This document shows positions 44,011 to 51,821 of a DNA stretch of 51,821 bases, one piece after another. The translations under genes and the position numbers were made by a program. This DNA comes from Acidobacteriota bacterium (GTDB taxonomy: Bacteria > Acidobacteriota > Terriglobia > Acidiferrales > UBA7541). The notes under the pieces were generated by a model. The model ran no database searches. It was not told the origin of the DNA and saw nothing but the letters and a program-made list of their open reading frames with translations. The number at the start of each line of letters is the position of its first letter. The first letter of the stretch is position 1. Where the stretch lies: contig QHYH01000117.1 in NCBI GenBank assembly GCA_003223215.1, forward strand, positions 1-51,821, read 5' to 3'.

Positions 44011-47000
44011 ATGAGCAAATTTCCAGGTATTTCTCTTTCATCAAGGAAAAACCCGAGGGAACCCCGCCTGGAGAACCACAGGTTCCAAGCCATTACAAAA
44101 TGCGGCCACGTCAAACCGTGGCTGCTGAGTTTGGCCATCCCGCTTGGGACATTCCTCGTTGTATTTTCCGCTCTGTTTTCTGCGCCGCTTATGGGTCAAG
44201 CAGTCAATGCAACTTTGCTTGGATCCGTGACCGACTCGTCCGGTGCCGCGGTTGCCAACGCGAAAGTGACCCTCGCCGAAACGAACACGGGGATAAGCCA
44301 TACGTCGCAAACCAACGATAGCGGCAACTATGTATTTCCTGACCTGCCGCCGGGTACCTATGCAATCACTGCGGAACAATCGGGATTCAAGCGAGCGTCG
44401 AGAACGGGTATCGATGTGATCGTGAACACGACCGAGCGCGTGGACCTAGTCCTGCAACCTGGAAATGTGACCGACACCATCACGGTGCAAGCGGAATCCC
44501 CCATCCTGCAGACCGAGCGAGCGGACACAGGGCGGAAGCTTGAAACCGTGCTAACAGAGAACATGCCCCTCGGAACCAATCGTAATTTTCAAAACCTGTT
44601 GAACCTGGTTCCCGGCACAACTCGGGCCACTTTCCAGCACTCACAGTTCTTCAACGCGAGCAACTCGCTCCAGACCGAGGTGAACGGCCAGTTGCGCGAA
44701 GGAAATAACTATCAGATCGAGGGTATCGACGACAACGAACGCACCGGTCTTCTGCAGATCCTAATACCGCCGCTAGAAGCCATTCAGACCGTAGACGTAT
44801 CGACAAGCAATTACGATGCGGAATTGGGGCGGGCGAGCGGCGCGGTCACGAATGTCATCCTGAAGTCAGGCACCAATACTTTCCACGGCGCCGCCTACGA
44901 ATTCATCCGCAACAGTTATTTCAACGCGCGCAACTTCTTCGATCCTTCCGTCGGCCACCTCGCTTATAACTATTTCGGCGGAAACTTCGGCGGACCCATC
45001 AAGAAAAACAAGCTCTTTTTCTTTGCCGACTATCTCAAAGTTTTTGACCATGAGGCCAATACCAACCGGATCAGCATCCCCACAAAGGCTATTCGCTCCG
45101 GCGACCTGAGTGCCTCTACAACTACGATCTACAATCCCTTCAGCGGCAACTCCGACGGCACGCTCCGCCAGCAGATTGTTGCCTCTTCGTCGCCGGGACC
45201 GACTGTTCCCGGCCCCAGCGGGCCTGTGGATGCTTACAATCCCGCATGCACTAACCCTGCTGGCTGCCCGAACATTATTCCCTCGGCCATGATTGACCCC
45301 ATTTCTGCAAAACTAATGGCATTGCTGCCCGCCCCGAATCTTCCTGGAACGTCAAACAACTATTTCGCGTTGCTCCCCTTCCACAAAGACACCGACTTCG
45401 TGGACGCAAAGGTCGATGCCAATCTTACCGAGAAGGACCGCTTAAGCGGCCGTTTCAGCTATCAACGGCCTTCCATTTTTCAGGCGCCGATTTTCGGGCT
45501 CGCCGGCGGCCCCGCACAAAACAACTTTGAAGGGAGCGGGCTTCAGAACACTTACAGTACAGGTCTCAACTACAATCGCTTTTTCTCGAATACTTTGGTT
45601 GCCGAGTTCCGCGTTGGTGCGAGCTGGTATCACAATGAAGCTCACAACTCCGATTACGGTACCAATACCTCAGAAACGCTTGGCATTCCTGGCGTTAACC
45701 TCGACAAGACAATCACCAGCGGAATCGTCGGCATCCAAATCAACGGCGGCGTTCTTTCGAATCCCATCATCGGATTCTCCGCGAGCTTGCCCTGGATTCG
45801 CTCGGAAACCAACATCGACTTCGCAAACACGTGGACCAAAATCATGGGCAATCACACGGTGAAGTTCGGTGCGGACCTCCGCCGCGTCCGTGACGCTTTG
45901 CTCCAAGAACAGACCTTCAGCCCGCGGGGTGTTTACACATTTAACGACGGTCAGACGGCACTGAACACTGGCGCCGGCGCGTCAAAGACCAGCTTTTTCA
46001 ATAACTTTGCCAGCTTCCTCTTCGACGTTCCGGGCCAGGCGGGCCGTGACCTCGCGACCTTCTTCCCCAACTACCGCGCCTGGCAATTCTTCTCCTTCGT
46101 TGAGGACAAATGGCTCGTCACTCCGAAGCTTACCGCCGACATCGGCCTGCGTTGGGAGTTTTATCCCCCTGCCACGCCTGTCCAAAAAGGCGGTTTCTCG
46201 AACTACGATCCGAGCAACAACACGCTTCGCGTCAGCGGGTACGGCAGCATTCCCAACAATCTTGGAATCACCACGCATTACAAGTACTTTGCGCCACGCA
46301 TCGGCTTGGCCTATCGCTTGAAGAATTCAACCGTTATCCGCGCCGGTTTCGGCATCAGCTTCACGCCCTTCCCAGACAACAGCTACGCCTACAATTTTCC
46401 GGTCCGCTCGAACAATGCCTTCAATCCCGCAGTCGCCAGTTTTGGCCCCGCAGTACTTGCTGATGGCGTAACTCCGGCAACTTTCGAGAATGGTTTTCCC
46501 GCCATCATCCAGCCCGTAGTTCCGCCGGATGGTATCGTCACGAGCGCGAGCAGTGCCGCTGCGGCAGTGGTGCTCAAGAACTCCAACCTCTTTGTGGTGA
46601 ATCAGAATTTCAAAAACCCCTACGTGGAATCCTGGAACTTCGCGATTCAGCAGTCACTCCCGGGAAAGTTCGTTCTCGATGTAGCCTACGTTGGCAATCA
46701 CAGCGTGGACACTGTCGTGAACTACAATCTGAACGCCGCGACGATTGCCGGCGTCGGCAATGCAGGACTTCCCGAGGCGACGTTCGGCCGGACCGCCAGT
46801 ACGAACCTGCTCTTCGCCGGATACTCTTCCCGCTATCATGCTTTGCAGGTCAAATTCGACCGCCAATTTACCGGCGGTTTGGCCACTACGACTGCCTATA
46901 CGTTCGGCAAAGGAATGGGGTTCCAAACCGGTGACGATGGTAACCTATTCTTCTACATCAACCAGCGTAGAAACTACGCCCGAAACGATTTCGATCGCAC

Positions 47001-47562
47001 ACAAACCTTCGTCCAAAGCTTTGTGTACGATTTCCCGCTCGGCCACGGCAAGCGCTGGGCCTCGTCCGGGCCCGCTTCCGCGGTTGTCGGCGGATGGCGG
47101 ATTTCGACGTTTATGACTATCATGTCCGGCCTACCTATGGCCTTCACGTCCAGTGGCACTTCGCTCAACGCGCCGGGTAACACGCAAACGCCGGATCTCG
47201 TTGCCCCCGTAAAGATTCTTCATGGCATCGGGCCCAACAACCCTTGGTTCTCGACAACGAGCTTCGCGGCTCCCACTGCCGCGGGCGCCTTTGGCAACGT
47301 CGGCCGCAACTACTTGAGCGGCCCCAATTTCTTCAACCTTGATGCCACCCTTTCCAAATCGATCCGTTTCACGGAGCGCTACAACATGGAAATGCGGCTC
47401 GAAGCATTCGGCGTCACCAACACGCCGCAATTCTTTTTCACGTCAAACGGCGGCACCTCCAACGGTACGACCTATAACCCCAATCCCACCAGCCCTTTCG
47501 GCCACATCAACAACGCTTCCGGCGGCCGCACACTTCAACTTGGCGCCAAATTAACGTTCTAG
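44011..47562 (+). CDS. Oar-like TonB-dependent receptor 3
   Basis: Outer-membrane receptor of 1183 residues. A long N-terminus (basic ~35 residues) precedes the signal segment LAIPLGTFLVVFSALFSAPL. Then come the carboxypeptidase-regulatory-like domain (ATLLGSVTDSSGAAVANAKV), plug (NMPLGTNRNFQNLLNLVPGT, NVILKSGTNTFHG) and barrel (GGPIKKNKLFFFADYLKVFD onwards) ending RTLQLGAKLTF. GAGGG precedes the ATG. It has its own promoter and LacI-type operator and is followed by the exported TIM barrels, so it likely imports the oligosaccharide or glycoside that they and the Gfo/Idh enzymes process. Confidence 0.92.
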   Translation: MSKFPGISLSSRKNPREPRLENHRFQAITKCGHVKPWLLSLAIPLGTFLVVFSALFSAPLMGQAVNATLLGSVTDSSGAAVANAKVTLAETNTGISHTSQTNDSGNYVFPDLPPGTYAITAEQSGFKRASRTGIDVIVNTTERVDLVLQPGNVTDTITVQAESPILQTERADTGRKLETVLTENMPLGTNRNFQNLLNLVPGTTRATFQHSQFFNASNSLQTEVNGQLREGNNYQIEGIDDNERTGLLQILIPPLEAIQTVDVSTSNYDAELGRASGAVTNVILKSGTNTFHGAAYEFIRNSYFNARNFFDPSVGHLAYNYFGGNFGGPIKKNKLFFFADYLKVFDHEANTNRISIPTKAIRSGDLSASTTTIYNPFSGNSDGTLRQQIVASSSPGPTVPGPSGPVDAYNPACTNPAGCPNIIPSAMIDPISAKLMALLPAPNLPGTSNNYFALLPFHKDTDFVDAKVDANLTEKDRLSGRFSYQRPSIFQAPIFGLAGGPAQNNFEGSGLQNTYSTGLNYNRFFSNTLVAEFRVGASWYHNEAHNSDYGTNTSETLGIPGVNLDKTITSGIVGIQINGGVLSNPIIGFSASLPWIRSETNIDFANTWTKIMGNHTVKFGADLRRVRDALLQEQTFSPRGVYTFNDGQTALNTGAGASKTSFFNNFASFLFDVPGQAGRDLATFFPNYRAWQFFSFVEDKWLVTPKLTADIGLRWEFYPPATPVQKGGFSNYDPSNNTLRVSGYGSIPNNLGITTHYKYFAPRIGLAYRLKNSTVIRAGFGISFTPFPDNSYAYNFPVRSNNAFNPAVASFGPAVLADGVTPATFENGFPAIIQPVVPPDGIVTSASSAAAAVVLKNSNLFVVNQNFKNPYVESWNFAIQQSLPGKFVLDVAYVGNHSVDTVVNYNLNAATIAGVGNAGLPEATFGRTASTNLLFAGYSSRYHALQVKFDRQFTGGLATTTAYTFGKGMGFQTGDDGNLFFYINQRRNYARNDFDRTQTFVQSFVYDFPLGHGKRWASSGPASAVVGGWRISTFMTIMSGLPMAFTSSGTSLNAPGNTQTPDLVAPVKILHGIGPNNPWFSTTSFAAPTAAGAFGNVGRNYLSGPNFFNLDATLSKSIRFTERYNMEMRLEAFGVTNTPQFFFTSNGGTSNGTTYNPNPTSPFGHINNASGGRTLQLGAKLTF

Positions 47563-47570
47563 TTCATGAG

Positions 47571-47597
47571 AGGCTTTGCACGGCGCTAGCCAAGCCT
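47571..47597 (+). repeat. Hairpin after receptor 3
   Basis: AGGCTT (47571-47576) pairs with AAGCCT (47592-47597) over a 15-base loop, 9 bases after the stop. No T run follows, so partial read-through into the TIM-barrel genes is plausible. Confidence 0.35.
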
Positions 47598-47635
47598 TAC
47601 CAAAATGTTGTAACAATATCTGAGGAGATGTAGTG

Positions 47636-48610
47636 ATGCAGTATCGAGTCCCGCGACGTGAATTTCTGCTGGGCATAGGTGCGGTGACGGGGGCCGCTGC
47701 GGCGACCGCTTTCCCATTCAAGAAACTTTGCGCGGCCGATCTTCTTTACCCCCCGATGGACTTGTCGTACTTCGATACGCCGATTTCGCCGGGGCCCGCC
47801 GAGATTCATTTCGGCTACGCATCCATCACCTGGGATGGCAATGACCGCCAGGCCATTGAGGACATTGCCGCGCTAGGATTTCCTGGGATTCAGTTGCGCT
47901 CCAACGTCCTGAAAGAATTTGCCAGCGCGACAGAGCTGCGCGATTTGCTCGAGAAGCATCAACTCAAAATGGTCGCGCTTTCGAGCGGCGGCGTGCGCAT
48001 TGATCCCGCCGCTGAGACGGAAGAAATCGCCAAGCACACGGCCCATGCAAAGTTCGTGAAGGATGTCGGGGGACTTTACCTACAGGTCACCGATGATCGT
48101 CCGAAAGACCGCACCATCACGTCAGCAGACTATGCGCGGTTGGGCAAGCTAGTAACCGAAATCGGGAAGCGCACCGCTGATTTGGGAGTTTCGCTTGGAT
48201 ATCACAACCACATGGGCTCACTCGGCGAGCGCCCTGAAGAAGTGGATCAAATCCTGCAGGCCATGGATCCACGCTTCGCCAAGCTGGAACTGGACGTGGC
48301 GCATTACTTCCAGGGCGGCGGAGATCCCGCCAAGGCCATCGAAAAGTACGGCGACAGGCTGCTCTTCTTGCACATCAAGGATGTGGAACCCGCGCCAAGC
48401 GGCGCGAACGCGAAACGTCCTTTCCGCTTTGTTGAATTGGGCAGGGGGCGCGTGGATCTTCCTGCGGCGTTTGCTGCCTTGCACAAAGTGAATTTCCGCG
48501 GCTGGGCTATTGTCGAACTGGATGTTGTGCCGGACAAGGCGCGCACTCCGAAGGAGTCCGGAGCCATCAGCAAGAAATATCTCGAAGAAAAACTCGGAGT
48601 AACGGTATGA
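47636..48610 (+). CDS. Exported sugar isomerase/epimerase-like TIM barrel 1
   Basis: A 324-residue xylose-isomerase-like TIM barrel with a twin-arginine-type N-terminus (VPRREFLLGIGAVTGAAAAT). Barrel motifs: FGYASITWDGNDRQAIEDIA, FPGIQLRSNVL, LGYHNHMGSL (metal His), KLELDVAHYFQGGGDP (metal Asp), LLFLHIKDVEP and WAIVELD (metal Glu). The family holds isomerases, epimerases and 3-keto-glycoside eliminases. Export plus the exported oxidoreductases favours the last. GAGGAG precedes the start. It overlaps TIM barrel 2 by four bases. Confidence 0.85.
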   Translation: MQYRVPRREFLLGIGAVTGAAAATAFPFKKLCAADLLYPPMDLSYFDTPISPGPAEIHFGYASITWDGNDRQAIEDIAALGFPGIQLRSNVLKEFASATELRDLLEKHQLKMVALSSGGVRIDPAAETEEIAKHTAHAKFVKDVGGLYLQVTDDRPKDRTITSADYARLGKLVTEIGKRTADLGVSLGYHNHMGSLGERPEEVDQILQAMDPRFAKLELDVAHYFQGGGDPAKAIEKYGDRLLFLHIKDVEPAPSGANAKRPFRFVELGRGRVDLPAAFAALHKVNFRGWAIVELDVVPDKARTPKESGAISKKYLEEKLGVTV

Positions 48611-49488
48611 ATTCGCCGTTCCGGGTTGCCGTCATCAACGATGAAATCACGCAGGATTTCGGCCGTGCTTGCGAAATCGCCTCCAAAGAGTTCGGCATGG
48701 ACTGGATCGAATTGCGCGGCATGTGGAACAAGAACCTGCTCAAACTGGATTCGAAAGAGATTGAAGAAGCCCGGCGGATTCTGGAAAAGTACAAGCTGCG
48801 GGTGACGGACATTGCCAGCCCACTCTTCAAAGTGGACTGGAAGGGCGCGCCTCAGTCGAAATTCAGCCCCAAGCGCGACCAGTTCAACGCTGATTTCACC
48901 TTCGAACAGCAAGATGAAGTCCTTGAGCGCAGCATTGAGCTTGCCAAGGCCTTCAACACGGACCGCGTGCGTTGCTTCGACTTTTGGCGGCTCGACGATC
49001 AAGCGCCGTATCGTGCGGCCATGAATGAGAAGTTGCTGGACGCCGCAGGCAAGGCCGGCCAAAAGGGCGCCCTCCTCGTACTGGAAAATGAGCCTTCGTG
49101 CAACACGGCCACAGGTGCGGAAGCAGCAAAAGTTCTTAGCGCCGTGCAGTCTCCCCACTTAATGTTGAACTGGGATCCTGGAAATGCATCGGAGCGCGGC
49201 GAGACACCCTATCCCGATGGCTATGGCCTCTTGCCAAAAGACCGCATTGGTCACTGTCATTGCAAGGATGCGGTGAAAAAGCCGGATGGCAAGTATAGCT
49301 GGGCACCGATGGGCGGAGGCATCATCGATTGGACAGGCCAATTCAAGGCCTTGAAGCGCGACGGGTACCACTTCGCCGTCAGCCTAGAAACCCATTGGCG
49401 TGGCGCGGGCACTCCCGAAGAATCGACGCGTCAGAGCTGGGCGGGGATGAAGAAAGAGCTGCTGGAGGCTGGCGCGCTAGCCGCTTAA
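48607..49488 (+). CDS. Sugar isomerase/epimerase-like TIM barrel 2 (cytosolic)
   Basis: 293 residues, no signal peptide. Motifs: FRVAVINDEITQDFGRACEI, MDWIELRGMWNKNLLKLDSK, LLVLENEPSCNTATGAEAAK (metal Glu), LMLNWDPGNAS (metal Asp), IGHCHCKDAVKKP (His) and HFAVSLETHWRG (Glu). A complete metal set, so probably active. Translationally coupled to TIM barrel 1 (ATGA overlap). Likely an isomerase or lyase acting on the imported sugar product. Confidence 0.85.
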   Translation: MNSPFRVAVINDEITQDFGRACEIASKEFGMDWIELRGMWNKNLLKLDSKEIEEARRILEKYKLRVTDIASPLFKVDWKGAPQSKFSPKRDQFNADFTFEQQDEVLERSIELAKAFNTDRVRCFDFWRLDDQAPYRAAMNEKLLDAAGKAGQKGALLVLENEPSCNTATGAEAAKVLSAVQSPHLMLNWDPGNASERGETPYPDGYGLLPKDRIGHCHCKDAVKKPDGKYSWAPMGGGIIDWTGQFKALKRDGYHFAVSLETHWRGAGTPEESTRQSWAGMKKELLEAGALAA

Positions 49489-49534
49489 TTGCCGGGACTC
49501 GGTTCGCCCGACTAGAGATCGAGCTTCGAAATTG

Positions 49535-50488
49535 ATGGATGTTGTTCCGCTTACGCCCATGTCTGCGACTCCCTTAGCAAGACGGGATTTTCTTGAGCGC
49601 CTGGCCATTTTCTTGGCGATGCTGCCGGAATTTGCCCGCGCTGCAAGCGGGCGTTTGCCGATTGGCTTTTCGACTTTAGGATGCCCGACGTGGAGTTGGC
49701 TCAAAATCCTCGATTTCGCCGAGCAGAATGGTTTTGCCGCGGTCGAGCTGCGCGGGCTCGAAGGAACGATGGACCTGCCTTCGCGCCCCGAATTTGCAGA
49801 CGGGCAGATCGAACAATCCAAGAAGGACGTCGCTAGCCGCGGGCTGCGCATTTCTTGCGTGAGCAGTTCTGCCAACATGCACGACACCGGCCAGGAACAC
49901 GAGAAGCAGCTTGCCGATGCGCGGCGCTTCATTGACCTGGCATTGCGGCTCGGCGCTCCTTACGTTCGAGTTTTCGGCAACAAGCTGGTTGGACCGCAAG
50001 CCGCGGCAGTCGAGCATATTGCCGCTTCTCTGCGCGAATTGGGAGACTACGCCGGACCCAAAAACGTGACTGTCATCCTAGAATCTCACGGTGATTTTAC
50101 GAATTCCGCGATTCTGCGAGAAATCCTCGAGAAGGCCGCCTCGCCGCATGTAGCCTTGCTCTGGGATGCGCACAACACCTTCGTCGAGGGCAAGGAAGAG
50201 CCGGCCATCACCGTAAGCCAGCTTGGCAAGTACATCCGCCACACGCACCTGAAGGACTCGCGCGCGGAGAACGGACAGGATCATTACGTGCTCACCGGGC
50301 GCGGCAACGTGCCCGTGAAACGCCAGGTGGAGCTGCTCGTTGCGGCGGGATACACCGGCTACTACTCTTTCGAATGGGAAAAGGCCTGGCATCCGGAAAT
50401 CGCAGAGCCGGAGGTGGCCATCGCCGACTTTGCCCGCGTCATGACCGAGTATCTTGAAGCCGGTAGCACGCGCCAGAAACACTCTTGA
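49535..50488 (+). CDS. Exported sugar isomerase/epimerase-like TIM barrel 3
   Basis: 317 residues with a twin-arginine-like N-terminus (ARRDFLERLAIFLAMLPEFA, about 16-35). Barrel: IGFSTLGCPTWSWLKILDFA, FAAVELRGLEG, YVRVFGNK, VTVILESHGDFTN (metal Glu and His), VALLWDAHNTFVEG (Asp, His), IRHTHLKDSRAENG and YYSFEWEKAWHPEI (Glu). All metal positions are present. The start is uncertain among TTG 49532, ATG 49535 and ATG 49559. Gap of 46 bases from TIM barrel 2. The third such enzyme in the locus. Confidence 0.83.
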   Translation: MDVVPLTPMSATPLARRDFLERLAIFLAMLPEFARAASGRLPIGFSTLGCPTWSWLKILDFAEQNGFAAVELRGLEGTMDLPSRPEFADGQIEQSKKDVASRGLRISCVSSSANMHDTGQEHEKQLADARRFIDLALRLGAPYVRVFGNKLVGPQAAAVEHIAASLRELGDYAGPKNVTVILESHGDFTNSAILREILEKAASPHVALLWDAHNTFVEGKEEPAITVSQLGKYIRHTHLKDSRAENGQDHYVLTGRGNVPVKRQVELLVAAGYTGYYSFEWEKAWHPEIAEPEVAIADFARVMTEYLEAGSTRQKHS

Positions 50489-50525
50489 CGGTTTTCTATA
50501 GATTCATTTTCTGGAGGATATGGAT

Positions 50526-51770
50526 ATGGCAGCGAACACAAGACGTGAATTCTTAAAGCAGGCGGCCATCGGCGCGGCCGCTCTGGCGGCTTACCCGCCT
50601 CCGTCGGTGCTGGGCTCGAACGACCGCGTCCGCGTGGGAATGATCGGAGTAGGCGACCGCGGAGAGGACCTGCTCAAACAGGTTCTGCAAGTGCCGAACG
50701 CGCAATTGGTGGCCATTGCCGACGTTTACACGCGGCGGCGCGAAGCTGCCAAGCAGATGGCGCCCGGCATTCAGACGATGGACGATCACCGGCGTTTGCT
50801 GGACATGAAAGACATCGACGGCGTCATTGTTGCCAGCCCGCTGCACATCCACGCGCGGCATTTTGTCGACACGATCAAGGCCGGGAAACATCTTTATTGC
50901 GAAAAAACGATGACCTGGTCCATTCCCGAAGCCGAAGAGTGCCTCGCTACTGCGAAGAAATCCGATCGCGTGGTGCAAATCGGGCTGCAGCGCGAAAGTT
51001 CCGGTTCGCTTGCGGATACGCGCAAGTGGATTAAGGACGGCTTGGCCGGAAGAATCACTCAGGTGGAGTCCTGGATGAGCCGCAACACAGCGCATGGGAA
51101 AGGTCAGTGGGTGCGCCCGGTGCCCTCCGATTGCACGGCGCAGAACGTCGACTGGAAAGCCTTTCTCGACGGCCGGCCCGACCACGGTTTCGATCCATAC
51201 AAATTCATTAACTGGCGCCTGTTCTGGGAATTTTCCGGCGGGAACATCACCGAAAACATGGTGCACCAGATCGCCTGGATCCAGACGGCCCTGGATTTGC
51301 CCGAGCCGAGCGCGGCGTGCATGAGCGGCGGCATCTTCTCCGAAAAAGACGGACGCGAAGTGCCGGACACCATCGTGGTGACGCTGGAATTTCCCGAGGA
51401 CGTGGTGGTCACCTGGCAATCGACTTTCAACAATAGCCACTACGGATTAGGCGAGCGTCTGCTCGGCAGCGACGGCACCATCGAACATGTTTCCGGGGCG
51501 ACCGACATGGTCACCGGTAGGTCCCCGGAAACCATTCGCTACTGCCCGGAGAAGGTCAATCGGCCTGAAGGAATCGTGCTTACCGGCGCATCGAAAAACC
51601 AGAACCACATGGCCAACTGGATCGATTGTATCTGCTGCCGCCAGACACCGAATGCAAGCGTGGACATTGGCTACCGCTCGGCAATCGCCGCACACATGGC
51701 GAATATTGCCTATCGGGAGAAGCGGCGCGTCACGCTTGCGGAAGCCAAGGCCGCCGTGCCACAGAGCTAA
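50526..51770 (+). CDS. Tat-exported Gfo/Idh/MocA-family oxidoreductase 3
   Basis: 414 residues. Twin-arginine signal NTRREFLKQAAIGAAALAAY, then RVRVGMIGVGDRGEDLLKQV, IVASPLHIHARHFVDTIKAG, LYCEKTMTWS (the EKP motif reads EKT) and GGNITENMVHQIAWIQTALD. ATG 50526 lies eight bases after GGAGG; ATG 50520 would be too close. The EKT variant keeps the Lys. It is 37 bases after TIM barrel 3, so in one unit with it. After its stop, GAGAGGAG at 51796-51803 suggests another gene begins beyond the window. Confidence 0.88.
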   Translation: MAANTRREFLKQAAIGAAALAAYPPPSVLGSNDRVRVGMIGVGDRGEDLLKQVLQVPNAQLVAIADVYTRRREAAKQMAPGIQTMDDHRRLLDMKDIDGVIVASPLHIHARHFVDTIKAGKHLYCEKTMTWSIPEAEECLATAKKSDRVVQIGLQRESSGSLADTRKWIKDGLAGRITQVESWMSRNTAHGKGQWVRPVPSDCTAQNVDWKAFLDGRPDHGFDPYKFINWRLFWEFSGGNITENMVHQIAWIQTALDLPEPSAACMSGGIFSEKDGREVPDTIVVTLEFPEDVVVTWQSTFNNSHYGLGERLLGSDGTIEHVSGATDMVTGRSPETIRYCPEKVNRPEGIVLTGASKNQNHMANWIDCICCRQTPNASVDIGYRSAIAAHMANIAYREKRRVTLAEAKAAVPQS

Positions 51771-51821
51771 AAAGATGGGCGAAAAAGTCGGATCGAGAGG
51801 AGCAAGCCTCCAGTTTCCTGT

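Overview
The window looks like chromosomal DNA from a soil-type member of the phylum Acidobacteriota. The evidence is fairly high GC content and three very large Oar-like TonB-dependent receptors with N-terminal carboxypeptidase-regulatory-like domains. A typical acidobacterial mix of uronate and fucose catabolism, Tat-exported Gfo/Idh/MocA oxidoreductases and exported TIM-barrel epimerases supports this. The assignment is inferred from gene content; no rRNA or tRNA gene was seen.

Left part (1-24.1 kb). A decayed IS200/IS605 element (tnpB frameshifted, tnpA with an amber codon at the catalytic tyrosine) abuts nadK. An exported YtcJ-like amidohydrolase follows, then a minus-strand group hpt, GAF/SpoIIE phosphatase, lysA. 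From 7.9 to 15.5 kb there is a duplicated unit of TonB receptor plus DsrE-family gene. Receptor 1 is intact, its dsrE partner is a relic, receptor 2 is frameshifted, and the second dsrE is full length if an in-frame TGA is read as selenocysteine. Next come a MarC-family protein, asnB, an ArnT-like GT39 membrane glycosyltransferase and sqdB (sulfolipid headgroup synthesis). On the minus strand lies an HpnI-like glycosyltransferase (hopanoid side chain), divergent from two half-size EamA transporters. This stretch is rich in envelope and lipid functions.

Middle (24.1-38.4 kb). A LolA-like exported protein and an SDR precede a nine-gene minus-strand run (35.8 to 26.1 kb): uxaA, L-fuconolactonase, L-fucose dehydrogenase, fucP, L-fucose/L-rhamnose mutarotase, manD, a hexuronate-type MFS transporter, kdgK, eda. 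It joins oxidative L-fucose breakdown to the mannonate/KDG/KDPG route. A divergent LysR-type regulator sits upstream with a palindromic candidate operator, and a uronate isomerase-like amidohydrolase follows.

Right part (38.4-51.8 kb). This is a carbohydrate-processing locus: a Tat-exported Gfo/Idh/MocA enzyme, a DUF6807 (PmoA-like) protein, a cytosolic Gfo/Idh/MocA enzyme, a LacI regulator, an Oar-like TonB receptor with a well-formed promoter and overlapping LacI-type operator, three sugar isomerase/epimerase-like TIM barrels (two with export signals) and another Tat-exported Gfo/Idh/MocA enzyme. By analogy with known 3-keto-glycoside systems I infer import of a glycoside and its oxidation-elimination rather than hydrolysis.

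The most notable item is the candidate DsrE-family selenoprotein at 15028-15474: UxxC motif, twin-arginine signal, conserved reading frame after TGA and SECIS-like hairpins. Conventional gene calling would truncate it at the TGA.
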